Shown piece by piece: positions 45,176 to 55,100 of a stretch of DNA of 64,000 bases. The notes under the pieces are model-generated. The model had not been told where the DNA came from. It worked only from the letters and a program-made list of their open reading frames with translations, and ran no database searches. A program made the translations under genes and the position numbers. Each line of letters begins with the position of its first letter. Position 1 is the first letter of the stretch. The stretch is from Candidatus Melainabacteria bacterium (GTDB lineage Bacteria; Cyanobacteriota; Vampirovibrionia; Obscuribacterales; Obscuribacteraceae), in NCBI GenBank assembly GCA_013288645.1, contig JABDBL010000009.1, positions 1 to 64,000 on the forward strand. The letters run 5' to 3'.

Positions 45176-48100
45176 CAGTGTTTTACCATTCCCGATGAAT
45201 TTTCATCTAAACGCATCTCCATATCCCCTTGTGCATTTTCGGCGTTATCCTCCGGTAACATAGAAACACCTTTACGAGTTGCTTTCCGTTGTACGATAGC
45301 ATAAACAATTGGCAGAATCAGTAAAACTGCATTTGTAGATACTAACAGTCCCCCTATAACAGCTCTGCCAAGCGGTGCTGCACGATCACCTCCCTCAGTT
45401 AGACCAAGAGCCATAGGAATCATTCCCGCAATCATAGCGATACTAGTCATCAAAACAGGACGCAGTCGAGCAGCTGCTCCTGTGATTGCAGCAGATTTTG
45501 CTGAAATACCTAGGGCACGTCGTTCTTCTGCGAATACAACCACCAGGATACTGTTAGCTACGCCCACACCTGTGGCCATGATTGCTCCCATGAATGATTG
45601 TACATTGAGGGTTGTATGTGTCAAAAGCAAAGCAAGCAAGGCACCAAATAAAATGGCCGGAACAATAGAAATTATTATGAGCGAGAGAGTTATGGATTGG
45701 AAAAAAGATACAAGTAAAAGAAAAATAGCGACGATGGCAAAGATTACACCTAGACTTAGGGCAAAGAATGTTTCATGCATGGTTGGCACTTGTCCGCGAA
45801 TTGTCACTTTTAACCCGCGCGGTGGGTGTCCAAGCCGATCTATTGCTTGTTCTACATCTTTGGCTGCTCCCCCCAGATCATCAGTCGCTATATTGGCAGA
45901 GATAGAAATAGTGCGGCGCATATTGTAGTGATCTAGTTCGCCTGGCATGGTGCCGTAATTAACACTAGCAACATCGCGAACAAATGGGCCAGCATAGTTA
46001 CCAGTTTTAATCGGGATATTGCCAACCGCTTGTGCAGAATCAATGTCGCCCTGAGGGACTTGTATTTGTACCTGGTACGATAGTCCATTTTTTTCATCAC
46101 GCCAATAGATAGGGGTGACAAATCGACTGGAATAAGTGGATGAAACTAGAGCTTGCCCAACATCTCTTACGCTTACCCCAAGTTGGCCAGCTCTAATTCG
46201 ATCCACAATAACGTCCACCGTAGGATAATCCAATGGTTGAACAATTCCAACATCCCGTAAAGATTTCAATTTTTGTAATTCAGTTAATAGCTGATAAGTG
46301 TAGCTTTTAACATTGTCATAATTTGGACCATCAATATCTACTTGAATAGGAGTAGAAGCACCAAAATCCATAACTTTGTTGACAATGTCTCCAGCTTCAA
46401 ATGTGAATTGACAGTCTTTATATTGTTTAGCAAATTGTTTGCGCAAGCGCTCTTCTAAGGACTTTATTTGCACTTTTGCCTTTTCTTTGAAAGACACAAG
46501 TATTATTGCTTCCTGAGGACCACTGGTCCACATATAAGCATTAGCTATGGCATAGGTTGTGGGTTGGGAGCCAACATAACTAATTGACACTTCGACGTTA
46601 TTTGCGCCAACATCATTGTTTATGGTTTGCAGTATCTCTTTGGTTATGTCTTCTGTTATTTCAAAGCGAGTGCCTATGGGTGCTTTCAGTCGTAATTGAA
46701 AACCCTTGGCATTACCAGTGGGAAATATTTCGGTTCCTAAGGTAGGATAGATTAGTAGTGAAGTTAAACATGCTAAGACAAAAATGCATAGCACAGCAGT
46801 GCGAACATCGAACAGTCTTATAAGAGCTCGCTGATACTTCGACCGCAAGCGGCCTATTAACGCAGATTCTGTTTTAGCTGTCTTAACGTCATGGGAATGG
46901 GGTTTTAATAACCAACCGCTCATTGCTGGCACAAATGTGCCAGATAATATATATGAAGCGAACATAGCCAATCCCACTGCTAATGATAATGGTACAAATA
47001 ACGATTTAGTTGGACCTACCATAAAGAAAGAGGGCAAAAATACCGAGACTACTGAAAGCATTGCCAACAACCTTGGTATAACTACCTCTAATGAGGCATC
47101 ATAGATAGATTTAAATAAAAGTCGCTCCCGGCTTAAATGGCTATGAATATTCTCAATTGTCACCGTTGCTTCATCGACAAGAATACCCACAGCTAAGGCA
47201 AGCCCGCTTAACGTCATTATATTAATTGTCTGTCCACTGACCCACAAACCGACTACAGCAGCTAAAAGAGCAAAAGGTATATTTAAAACAACAATTAAAG
47301 AGCTGCGCCAATCACGCAGGAATAATAAAACAACGCCGCCAGTAAGAAGTGCGCCAATTCCCCCTTCTATTAAAAGCCCTATTAAAGATTCAGTGACATA
47401 AATCGATTGATCAAAAGCAAATGAAACTTTCACATCTTCGGGCAAAAGCGATTGCATATAAGAAATTTTTTGTTTGATGCCTTCCACGACAGACAAAGTA
47501 GAGGCGCTAGCCTGTTTGGAAATGGCCATATACACGGTCCGCCGCCCGTTTACCAGGGCGTAACCGGTGAGAATATCTGTTGTGTCTTGTATCGATGCGA
47601 TATCTCGCAAATAAACTACAGCTGTTCCTGAGACGTTTTTTAGAGGAATACTAGCCATTTCCTGAATGTTTCCGACAACTGAATTGATTGAAGAAATTCT
47701 TTGTAAATTGCCAGTACGGACGACGCCTGAAGGCTCGATTACATTGCCATTATTTATGGCCTTCACCACATCTTCGATAGACAAATGGTATTCATTTAAT
47801 TTGCTGGCATCGACTGTAATTACAATTGAGCGCTGGTTGCCGCCAAATGGTGGTGGTGTTGATACACCAGGTGTGGTTGAGACTACCGGCCGGACACGTG
47901 CATACACAATATCTTGAATTTGACCTAAATTACGAGTCGGACTAGAAAAAACTAAAAACCCAACTGGTACACTGCCAACATCATATCTGACAATAAATGG
48001 TGTCACTGTACCTGGGGGCATATATGATCGAGAACGCTGCACTTGAGCAACAACTTGAGCCATAGCATCCGCCATTTCTGTTCCTGGTTGAAAATATATA

Positions 48101-48375
48101 TCTATCACTGAAGCACTTTGGATAGAACGCGAAGAAACATGATCAACACCACTTATGTAAAAAAAGTGTTGTTCATAAAAGGTGACCAAGTAGCCTTCCA
48201 ATTGGGTGGCATCCATACCTCCATAAGGCTGAATAACAGTTATCCGAGGCAGATCAATGGCAGGGAAAATATCTACTTTCATTCTGGTTGTTGCTAAAAC
48301 GGCGAGTAGCACCGTGGCTACAACAGCTACTATTATGGTAACTGGGCGCCGCATTGCTAATCTTATTAACCACAT
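45175..48375 (-). CDS. RND efflux permease (AcrB family)
   Basis: Proton-driven inner-membrane pump, 1066 residues, about 12 membrane segments. Typical blocks: N-terminal RRPVTIIVAVVATVLLAVLA, the periplasmic opening FPAIDLPRITVIQPYGGMDA, GILVDEATVTIENIHSHL in helix 4 and GVGVANSILVVVFAEERR in helix 10. The helix-4 pair is Asp-Glu where drug pumps such as AcrB have Asp-Asp. Substrate unknown: drugs, metals and lipids are all possible. It lies between the TolC (3 bp upstream) and adaptor genes. Confidence 0.95.
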   Translation of the reverse strand: MWLIRLAMRRPVTIIVAVVATVLLAVLATTRMKVDIFPAIDLPRITVIQPYGGMDATQLEGYLVTFYEQHFFYISGVDHVSSRSIQSASVIDIYFQPGTEMADAMAQVVAQVQRSRSYMPPGTVTPFIVRYDVGSVPVGFLVFSSPTRNLGQIQDIVYARVRPVVSTTPGVSTPPPFGGNQRSIVITVDASKLNEYHLSIEDVVKAINNGNVIEPSGVVRTGNLQRISSINSVVGNIQEMASIPLKNVSGTAVVYLRDIASIQDTTDILTGYALVNGRRTVYMAISKQASASTLSVVEGIKQKISYMQSLLPEDVKVSFAFDQSIYVTESLIGLLIEGGIGALLTGGVVLLFLRDWRSSLIVVLNIPFALLAAVVGLWVSGQTINIMTLSGLALAVGILVDEATVTIENIHSHLSRERLLFKSIYDASLEVVIPRLLAMLSVVSVFLPSFFMVGPTKSLFVPLSLAVGLAMFASYILSGTFVPAMSGWLLKPHSHDVKTAKTESALIGRLRSKYQRALIRLFDVRTAVLCIFVLACLTSLLIYPTLGTEIFPTGNAKGFQLRLKAPIGTRFEITEDITKEILQTINNDVGANNVEVSISYVGSQPTTYAIANAYMWTSGPQEAIILVSFKEKAKVQIKSLEERLRKQFAKQYKDCQFTFEAGDIVNKVMDFGASTPIQVDIDGPNYDNVKSYTYQLLTELQKLKSLRDVGIVQPLDYPTVDVIVDRIRAGQLGVSVRDVGQALVSSTYSSRFVTPIYWRDEKNGLSYQVQIQVPQGDIDSAQAVGNIPIKTGNYAGPFVRDVASVNYGTMPGELDHYNMRRTISISANIATDDLGGAAKDVEQAIDRLGHPPRGLKVTIRGQVPTMHETFFALSLGVIFAIVAIFLLLVSFFQSITLSLIIISIVPAILFGALLALLLTHTTLNVQSFMGAIMATGVGVANSILVVVFAEERRALGISAKSAAITGAAARLRPVLMTSIAMIAGMIPMALGLTEGGDRAAPLGRAVIGGLLVSTNAVLLILPIVYAIVQRKATRKGVSMLPEDNAENAQGDMEMRLDENSSGMVKH

Positions 48376-48378
48376 GTT

Positions 48379-49905
48379 CTACATACCTTTTTGAATATGA
48401 TCTGCTTCTGAGAGTAATGGCTGTATGTCGCCATGCACAGAAGCAACAGACAATAAAGCTCGCCAAACACCCACTTTAGCAATTGCTTCTTGCACGCGCG
48501 ATTGAGCTAGTGTTTCGTTTGCTTGAGCAACTTGGGCAATCGATCCAAGACCGGTCTTATAACGAGCCTCTGCTTGCTGTGTAGCAATTACGGCAGCTTG
48601 CACTTGAATTGGCATATTTGCGGCTAAATCGAGAGCGGCTTGCACACGATCACGAGCCTGCATGTCTTCTGTACGGAGATTTTGTAAGACTAGATTGTAA
48701 TCTTGTTGCTGTTGATAAATACGCTCTAATTGTACCTTTTTCTCTTGATGCAAACGGAAAATATCTAAAAAATTCCAGTTTATAATAAGAGCGACTTGAT
48801 AATTAGGAACTGTGGGCAAAACGCCACTTGCATCTGCTGATTGACGCTGACCTGCCACTGTGGGGCTTAAGCCTGAGCCTCTCACATTTACACCACCAAG
48901 GAAATGAAAAATGGGATAATATTCTTTATCCAGAACTTTCTTTTGAGCAATTGCTGATAGCAATGCTGCATTTGAGGCTTGCAAAATTGGTACGTCTTCA
49001 AATATTGGTTGCCCTTTTTGGATATTCGCCGGTTCATTCTGTTCTGCAATACCTATCGGATTTATGTCAATACGCTTACCACCTAAGCCAATAGAATTAG
49101 CAAGATTCGCAAACGACAAATCTCGCGATAGTTTTGCTCGAATGAGGTTATTTTGAGCATTGGCTAATTGAGCAAGAGCTAATGACTCATCTGCACCCGG
49201 TTTCAATGACGCCTCTACCTGCGCATGCACGACTTGATGGAATTGTTGGAAGGATGTCAAATTTAATTCAGCTGCTTTTACTTGCTCGATTGCAATTACA
49301 GCGTCCAGATAGGCATTCGCCGCAGTCAATGCAATATCCAAACTAGTAGAAGCATAATGTTTGCGCACTTGCTCGGCTAATGCTTTAGCAAGCGTTATTC
49401 TTGCTTTGTGTAGTCCAAAATCGAGTGGTGCCCAATCAATGCTAAACCCTCCTGCAGCAAAAAATATTGGTGTCATGTCAGTATTGTTACCCGTCGAAGG
49501 ACCGCTTATCGCCGGGAACACAGGACTACCAAAAAATATTTGGGAGGTTTTATTATGACTGGCTAGGATTTCTTGATATTGCAGCAATGCATCTGGCAAA
49601 TATTCATTCATTTTTTGAATAGTGACGTTTCTCGTTGCGGCACGCACCTCAGACTGCCCCCTCAACATTTGTGGATAATATTGCTGCGCATATTCAACCG
49701 CCCCTTTGAGCGTGAATGGTTTATCGATTACGTTTTGTTCTATTCGCGGATGAAGCTGTATTATTGGTGGTTCAGCAGATTTATTTGAACTATTGTCTGC
49801 TGTAAATGCTACTTGAATAGAATTGACCAATAAAATGATCAGGCAGGCTATTCTGGCAGACATTTTCAATTTTGAACAAATACTATTACCCACAAAAAGC
49901 CCCAA
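48379..49905 (-). CDS. TolC-family outer membrane protein
   Basis: 508 residues with signal peptide (IACLIILLVNSIQVAFTA). Two repeats of the TolC helical domain are visible, with ALLQYQEILASHNK, GGFSIDWAPLDFGLHKARIT, and LIINWNFLDIFRLHQEK in the second half; 'W..(F/D)(F/I)' motifs mark the beta-barrel strands. First gene of the operon TolC-pump-adaptor-small protein. A Pro-rich stretch between signal and core is present. Confidence 0.9.
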   Translation of the reverse strand: MGLFVGNSICSKLKMSARIACLIILLVNSIQVAFTADNSSNKSAEPPIIQLHPRIEQNVIDKPFTLKGAVEYAQQYYPQMLRGQSEVRAATRNVTIQKMNEYLPDALLQYQEILASHNKTSQIFFGSPVFPAISGPSTGNNTDMTPIFFAAGGFSIDWAPLDFGLHKARITLAKALAEQVRKHYASTSLDIALTAANAYLDAVIAIEQVKAAELNLTSFQQFHQVVHAQVEASLKPGADESLALAQLANAQNNLIRAKLSRDLSFANLANSIGLGGKRIDINPIGIAEQNEPANIQKGQPIFEDVPILQASNAALLSAIAQKKVLDKEYYPIFHFLGGVNVRGSGLSPTVAGQRQSADASGVLPTVPNYQVALIINWNFLDIFRLHQEKKVQLERIYQQQQDYNLVLQNLRTEDMQARDRVQAALDLAANMPIQVQAAVIATQQAEARYKTGLGSIAQVAQANETLAQSRVQEAIAKVGVWRALLSVASVHGDIQPLLSEADHIQKGM

Positions 49906-50289
49906 TGGTGCCAGTCTATTTATAGGTAACTAAACTTCCTGGAAAGCATGTCACCCTATTTAGAATTTCTACTTTTCGCTGAACCAACGCCCAGTCGAAA
50001 AGAACACATACTTCCAGTTTACTAGTACTAGCGCTAGATGTTTATGTAAAATATATACGGATAACAAAGTACTTAAAACTATTGCGCTAAAATACCTCTT
50101 GAAACACAAAAGTACGTTTTTGGACTTTGCAACAAAGAAGGTAAGGTGTGCCAAGTTAGCTGGAAATGGCTGAGAAAGTGCATCACTTATCGATAGGAAT
50201 AGTGCCAGTCCAGCCCCTGACAATCTACTTCTTGAATTATTAATTGATGAAAGATTTTCTTTATCGTGTTTTACTTAGCTCAAGAATGA
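49906..50289. other. intergenic region upstream of the efflux operon
   Basis: 384 bp between the efflux operon start and the end of the histidine-rich gene, both on the minus strand. It should carry the efflux promoter, but no clear operator or terminator was found. An 84-residue minus-strand frame (49969-50223) has no ribosome binding site and no family resemblance. Confidence 0.4.
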
Positions 50290-50634
50290 TTAAGCAATTG
50301 CCACGTAACCATGATGATCACAATGATCATTGCATGGGTGATGCAAATGCTCGCCGACTAAATAGTCAACATGGTTATCATGCGGCACCGCTTCGTGTCC
50401 ACAGCCAATACCATGTTTATGAGACGCTTCATGCGTAGAACATTTGTGTTCGGGCGTACAAGTAGACTTATTTTGATTGCTTTGAGATAAAGAATGCTCA
50501 TCAACATGATCACCATGCATGTGATGCAAATGATCTTCATGCAAATAATCTATATGATCCTCATGCTTTATACCTTTGTGTCCGCAACCAGTACTATGTT
50601 TGTGCTCATGGTTATTATGAGTTGTACAAGTCAT
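50290..50634 (-). CDS. duplicated histidine-rich metal-binding protein
   Basis: 114 residues, 27 of them His, no signal peptide. Two homologous units (about 11-47 and 72-108) share the pattern HKHxxGCGHxxxxHxDHxDY followed by L...HLHH and a DH-rich end; both contain a GCGH. A Ser/Gln/Asn spacer with CTPEHKC links them. Such proteins should bind zinc, nickel or copper in the cytoplasm as a store or chaperone, by composition. It is upstream of the RND efflux operon but 384 bp away. No metal regulator is adjacent. Confidence 0.85.
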   Translation of the reverse strand: MTCTTHNNHEHKHSTGCGHKGIKHEDHIDYLHEDHLHHMHGDHVDEHSLSQSNQNKSTCTPEHKCSTHEASHKHGIGCGHEAVPHDNHVDYLVGEHLHHPCNDHCDHHGYVAIA

Positions 50635-50796
50635 CGCAATACCTCCAGAATGGGTATAAACCAGTCAATAATTACATATTGAACCCGAGCGCTGAATTTG
50701 TCAATCCATGCCGCTTTAGCAATGATTTTCATTTGTGTTATGGCAGCTCAACTAGAAAATTCAAGTTTAATAATCTAATGCAAAAAACTATTGTTC

Positions 50797-51876
50797 TCAA
50801 AAACGTCTGCCTAAGCGCCCTGCGTCATTGCCCTGCCCCAGTTCATTTGAGCCAGAATCATCCCTACGCAAACGTCCTCTTCTCTTTTCAGAGCCGTTTT
50901 GCTCTGCAGCAGCCTGCACAGATTGAGCTGAGGCAGATTCATCCTTATGACGACCCCTTCTTCGTCCAGAGCCCTCGTTTTGTTCAGCCATTTGTTTGGC
51001 TTGCTGTTGCTTTTGCTCATTTTGCGTTTGTTGTTGAGTATAAGCCGATTGAGCTTTTTGTTCGTTTTGTTGTTTTGCCGCGTTTTGTTCGTTCTGCTGC
51101 TGTTGATAGGCAGCTTGGGCTTGCTGTCCAGAATAAGCGCTTGGTTGCTTATCATATTCACTATAGGCTGCAGCATTGGTGCTATTTGGTGCTACATAAA
51201 CTGGCTTACCAGCTTGATTGGCATAATAATATTGTCCATTTGGTTGTTTATAAACTGGCGAACCATAAGGCACACCACCGTAACCATACTGTGAATTATT
51301 ATTGTTGTACATAGAATTGGTTACCATTGAGCCCATAGCAGCCCCGCCTGCAGCAGCAAGTCCTGTCATCATCGCTGAGCTTCCGTTATTATTATTGCTA
51401 CTTTGTTGAGGTTGGCTTGGGGCCGCAGCGACCGGAGCAGCCGCAGCTGCTGGTGCTGCTGCCTGCCCGTACATATTCTGTGGTGGCATTCCCTGAGGAT
51501 ATTGTCCGTATTGTACTTGTCCACGCTGCATCGATTGCGTTTGCATTTGAGACATTACACTCTGCATTTGTTGAGGAGAAACCGGCGTTGGATTTCCATT
51601 TTTATCTACATACCAAAAATTATTTTGCGGATCTCTATACACAGCTATTTGTCCAGCATTAGGCGCAATTCCCAGTCCTGGTACGCTTACTTTATAGCCA
51701 GCTTTGGTAGTTATATATTGCTTTCCGTCCGGACCTAGTTCTACAGGATAGAAGATCATTGCGGTCTGATTAGGGTTTGCGTATTGTTGAGGCATTTGTG
51801 CCGAAGAAATCACATTGCTCAATAAGAAAGAAATGGCCACCGGTGCGAGAATGAACAATGGTGTTTTAATTTTCAT
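50797..51876 (-). CDS. exported Gln/Ala/Asn-rich protein
   Basis: 359 residues with a signal peptide (LFILAPVAISFLLSNVISSA). A folded-looking part (about 35-100) with PVELGPDGKQYITTKAGYKV and NFWYVDKNGNPTPVS is followed by Met/Gln-rich and Ala-rich stretches, an Asn/Tyr/Gly-rich segment, and a Gln/Glu/Lys-rich low-complexity tail ending in basic RRGR motifs. Low complexity on one strand produces long false frames on the other. No known family. Confidence 0.68.
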   Translation of the reverse strand: MKIKTPLFILAPVAISFLLSNVISSAQMPQQYANPNQTAMIFYPVELGPDGKQYITTKAGYKVSVPGLGIAPNAGQIAVYRDPQNNFWYVDKNGNPTPVSPQQMQSVMSQMQTQSMQRGQVQYGQYPQGMPPQNMYGQAAAPAAAAAPVAAAPSQPQQSSNNNNGSSAMMTGLAAAGGAAMGSMVTNSMYNNNNSQYGYGGVPYGSPVYKQPNGQYYYANQAGKPVYVAPNSTNAAAYSEYDKQPSAYSGQQAQAAYQQQQNEQNAAKQQNEQKAQSAYTQQQTQNEQKQQQAKQMAEQNEGSGRRRGRHKDESASAQSVQAAAEQNGSEKRRGRLRRDDSGSNELGQGNDAGRLGRRF

Positions 51877-52157
51877 CTTTGGCCCTCATGAATTAATGCT
51901 AATAAAAGTTATGCCGCTTATGGGCAGCTATACAACGGATATATCATACAAGATTATCTTTAAAGTTTGAGTATATAAACTATGTCCAATGTTTTAAGTC
52001 CGCTGAATGTGCGGAAACAATCGAACAACAAGATTAGAATAAGGTTCCAACTTATTTCACTTTTGATAACTCGATAACTTGCTTATTAGCGAATGTTTAT
52101 CTGTCCGGCAAGGACTACGCCTATTCAGACTCATTCTATTTTGCGCTACGTATGATG

Positions 52158-55100
52158 TTACAGGGTTGGCATAGTATTAATCATTTCCGCTTCGCTATTT
52201 AGCGGAATTAGTTCGCTCTCTAGCTCAGGCTTGATAAGCGTTAAACCAGTGGCGACATTGGTAATTTTGTTAGTATCTGTAAGTTTTTGAATTATGTCAG
52301 AAACATGCAAAGTAATTTTTTGTCCTGCTCTGGCAAAACCTAAAAGACGTGCCACATCTTGGATTAAGCGATCTTTTATACGCGTGCCATATGCATGCAA
52401 TATTAGCGTAACGGCCTGTTCGTATTCTTCAGCACAAATTTGGTCCGGATCAAAAACATAATCTAAACCTTGTCTATTACGAACCATATTAGCGGGTTCT
52501 GGCAGACTCCAAATAAAGTCGCTCTTTATTATTATCTTATTAAGGCGTACAAGCTCAGATAGGGACTGATCAATTCTTTCTTTTATTTGTTTATTTAAAC
52601 GAGTGATTTCCCAAAAAGAAGCCACTCGTTTTGAAATATCAGTAATATGAATCGGAGTCTCGCGCACAATAATGCGTTGCAATATTTCGACAATTTGTGC
52701 GCCAGGTACTTGAGCAAATTCTTCTGCAGTACCAAAAGGACTTAGTAGGGTCAATTTATATGGTGGCACACTTGGCGCTTGATCGTCATTTAAGTATACA
52801 GCATTGGATGAATCATTAAGATTACCAAATGCTCTATGGGGAGCAGTAGACTCTTGAATAATCGGGTCAAAATTATGTTTGGTTGGTTCTAAATTAATTA
52901 CCTCGGATATTTCAACGGATTGACTGTCGTTTGCTGGAGAAACCTCTTTATTCTGAGCTTGCGCAATCATTCTAAGGACCCGTTCTATTTGTCCTGCTTT
53001 ATCACGCCACCAATCAATCGACCACACTCGTATGATAGTCCAGCCTAAATCCTCTAATACTTTTTGTCTTAACCGATCGCGATCGCGGGCAGTTGAAGCA
53101 GAATAGTAATTTGTGCTATCGCATTCTATACCAGCAATAAAGCAATTAGGATCTTCGTTGCTTATAACACCAAAATCTATACGATAACCGGATTGGCCAA
53201 CTCGCGGAACGATATTTAAGCCACGTTTAGTCAATTCCTCATATACTGAGAGTTCAAATGGAGTATCTATTTCGACTTTAGTGTTAGATATAGTTAAGTC
53301 ACGCGGTCGTTTCTCAGCGAAAATAAGGAAGTCTCTCAAGAGCTTAGCGCCTTGGCTTTGTACCTTTGCTGGATCAATTTCATCTCCATGCATAGAAGAA
53401 AATACTTTCAAACAGCGCTTGGCACGAGTAAAAATTACATTTAAACGACGCCAACCATTTTCTCCATTTACTGGACCAAAATTGTATCTTATACGTCCAA
53501 ATTCGTCCGGACCATAAGTAATACTAATAATAATTACGTCTCTCTCATCGCCTTGTATATTTTCCAGATTTTTGACAAAAAACTGATCTTCGCCTTTTTT
53601 GGCAAAGAAAAATTCTAACGATGGATCATTGCGTCGACGTTGCTCTAATTCATCTAGAATCAATTGTTGCTGATTCATATTGAAAGTGCCAACCCCTAAA
53701 GATAAATCAGGATGTTTCTTTATGTGCTCACAAACAGCCTCGGCTACAGCTCTTGCTTCGATTGGATTGACACCTTGTCCTTTATAAACTCCACCGACAA
53801 AATTAAATTGCAAACCCAATTCATCGTTACCATTATGCGGAGCAGGAAAAGTAAGTAGATTCTTGTAAAAATGTCTGTTTGAAAATTCAATCAGCGATTC
53901 GTGCTGACTGCGATAATGCCACAATAATGACTGCTTGGGAAAGCCAACGCTTACAAATTCATCTAAAACACTGTCCACATCATCTAATATGCTATCTTCG
54001 TCAGCCGCTTGTTCGTCTGCTTGCAGAATTTGCATTTGAAAGAAGTTAGTTGGTGGCAATTGTTTAGGATCACCGACTACCACTGCTTGTTTAGCGCGAA
54101 CTAAAGAACCGACTGCATCCTCTGTAGATACCTGACTAGCCTCGTCAAAAATTACTAAATCAAAATTAGAAATATTTGGATCTAAAAATAGAGCTGCTGA
54201 CATTGGGCTCATCATAAAGCAAGGTTTGACTGCCCGCATGATATTAGGTGCTTTAGTAAATAATTTGCGCAATGGTATATGTCTGGCTTTCTTTCGCAAT
54301 TCACGTTGCAAAATGCCAAGTTCGATACTCAATAAAGGATTGGCTAATTGTAATTCACGGCCAGTGTATAGTTTGTGCAGCAAACGTTGACGAGATAGTT
54401 TGATTGACTTTAGATCTAAGCCACGAAAGTCATCAATTTTTTGTTCATGAACTAAGGAATTGAAAGCGGCTAAGCGAGGACGTTCTATAAATACTAAATC
54501 CAGCCATCTTTCATAGAAAAATCGCTTAAATGTTTGTACTAATTGAGATGTATCATACTTTTCTTCCAAAAACCGCTTGATCACTGGACCGGCTATGCTT
54601 GCTAAGCAAATGGCTAATTTATCGTTATAAACGGTCAGTTGATGCAAACGCTGTATATTTGCCAGCAAAGAATCAAGCCAAGTTTGAGCTTTTGTTATAT
54701 TACCATCTGAACTTAGTAATTGGGCAGCCACGGTAGAGAGTTTTGCTCTCTCTATAATTTCTTGCAGACTAGCGACAAGATAGCCTAATTGTTCCTGCAA
54801 CTCTTTAGTAGTGTTTTGTATTTGTTTGGAATTTATCTTTCCTTGAGTAATTAAGATAATGGCCTTTTCTTGCAAAATACCAGCAATAATATATTGACGC
54901 ATACGGACAAGCCAGAGACCGTATCTTTCTAAATCTCGCCAATTGCTGGCTATACCCTGCCAGCGACTACCAAATAGACTTTGTCCTATTTCGTTCTTTT
55001 GTATTAAATAAGCTTTTTCAGATTGATATGCTTTAATAGCGTTTAAATGCAAAGATAACTCATTGGCTGGCAGATGTTTATAATCAGGAAGCAAATAGTC

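Noticed and set aside
49969-50223. 84-residue minus-strand frame
   Set aside because: No ribosome binding site, no recognisable family and biased to hydrophobic residues from AT-rich DNA.
50622-51314. 230-residue plus-strand frame
   Set aside because: It is the antisense of the Gln/Asn-rich exported protein, whose codon pattern produces stop-free opposite frames.
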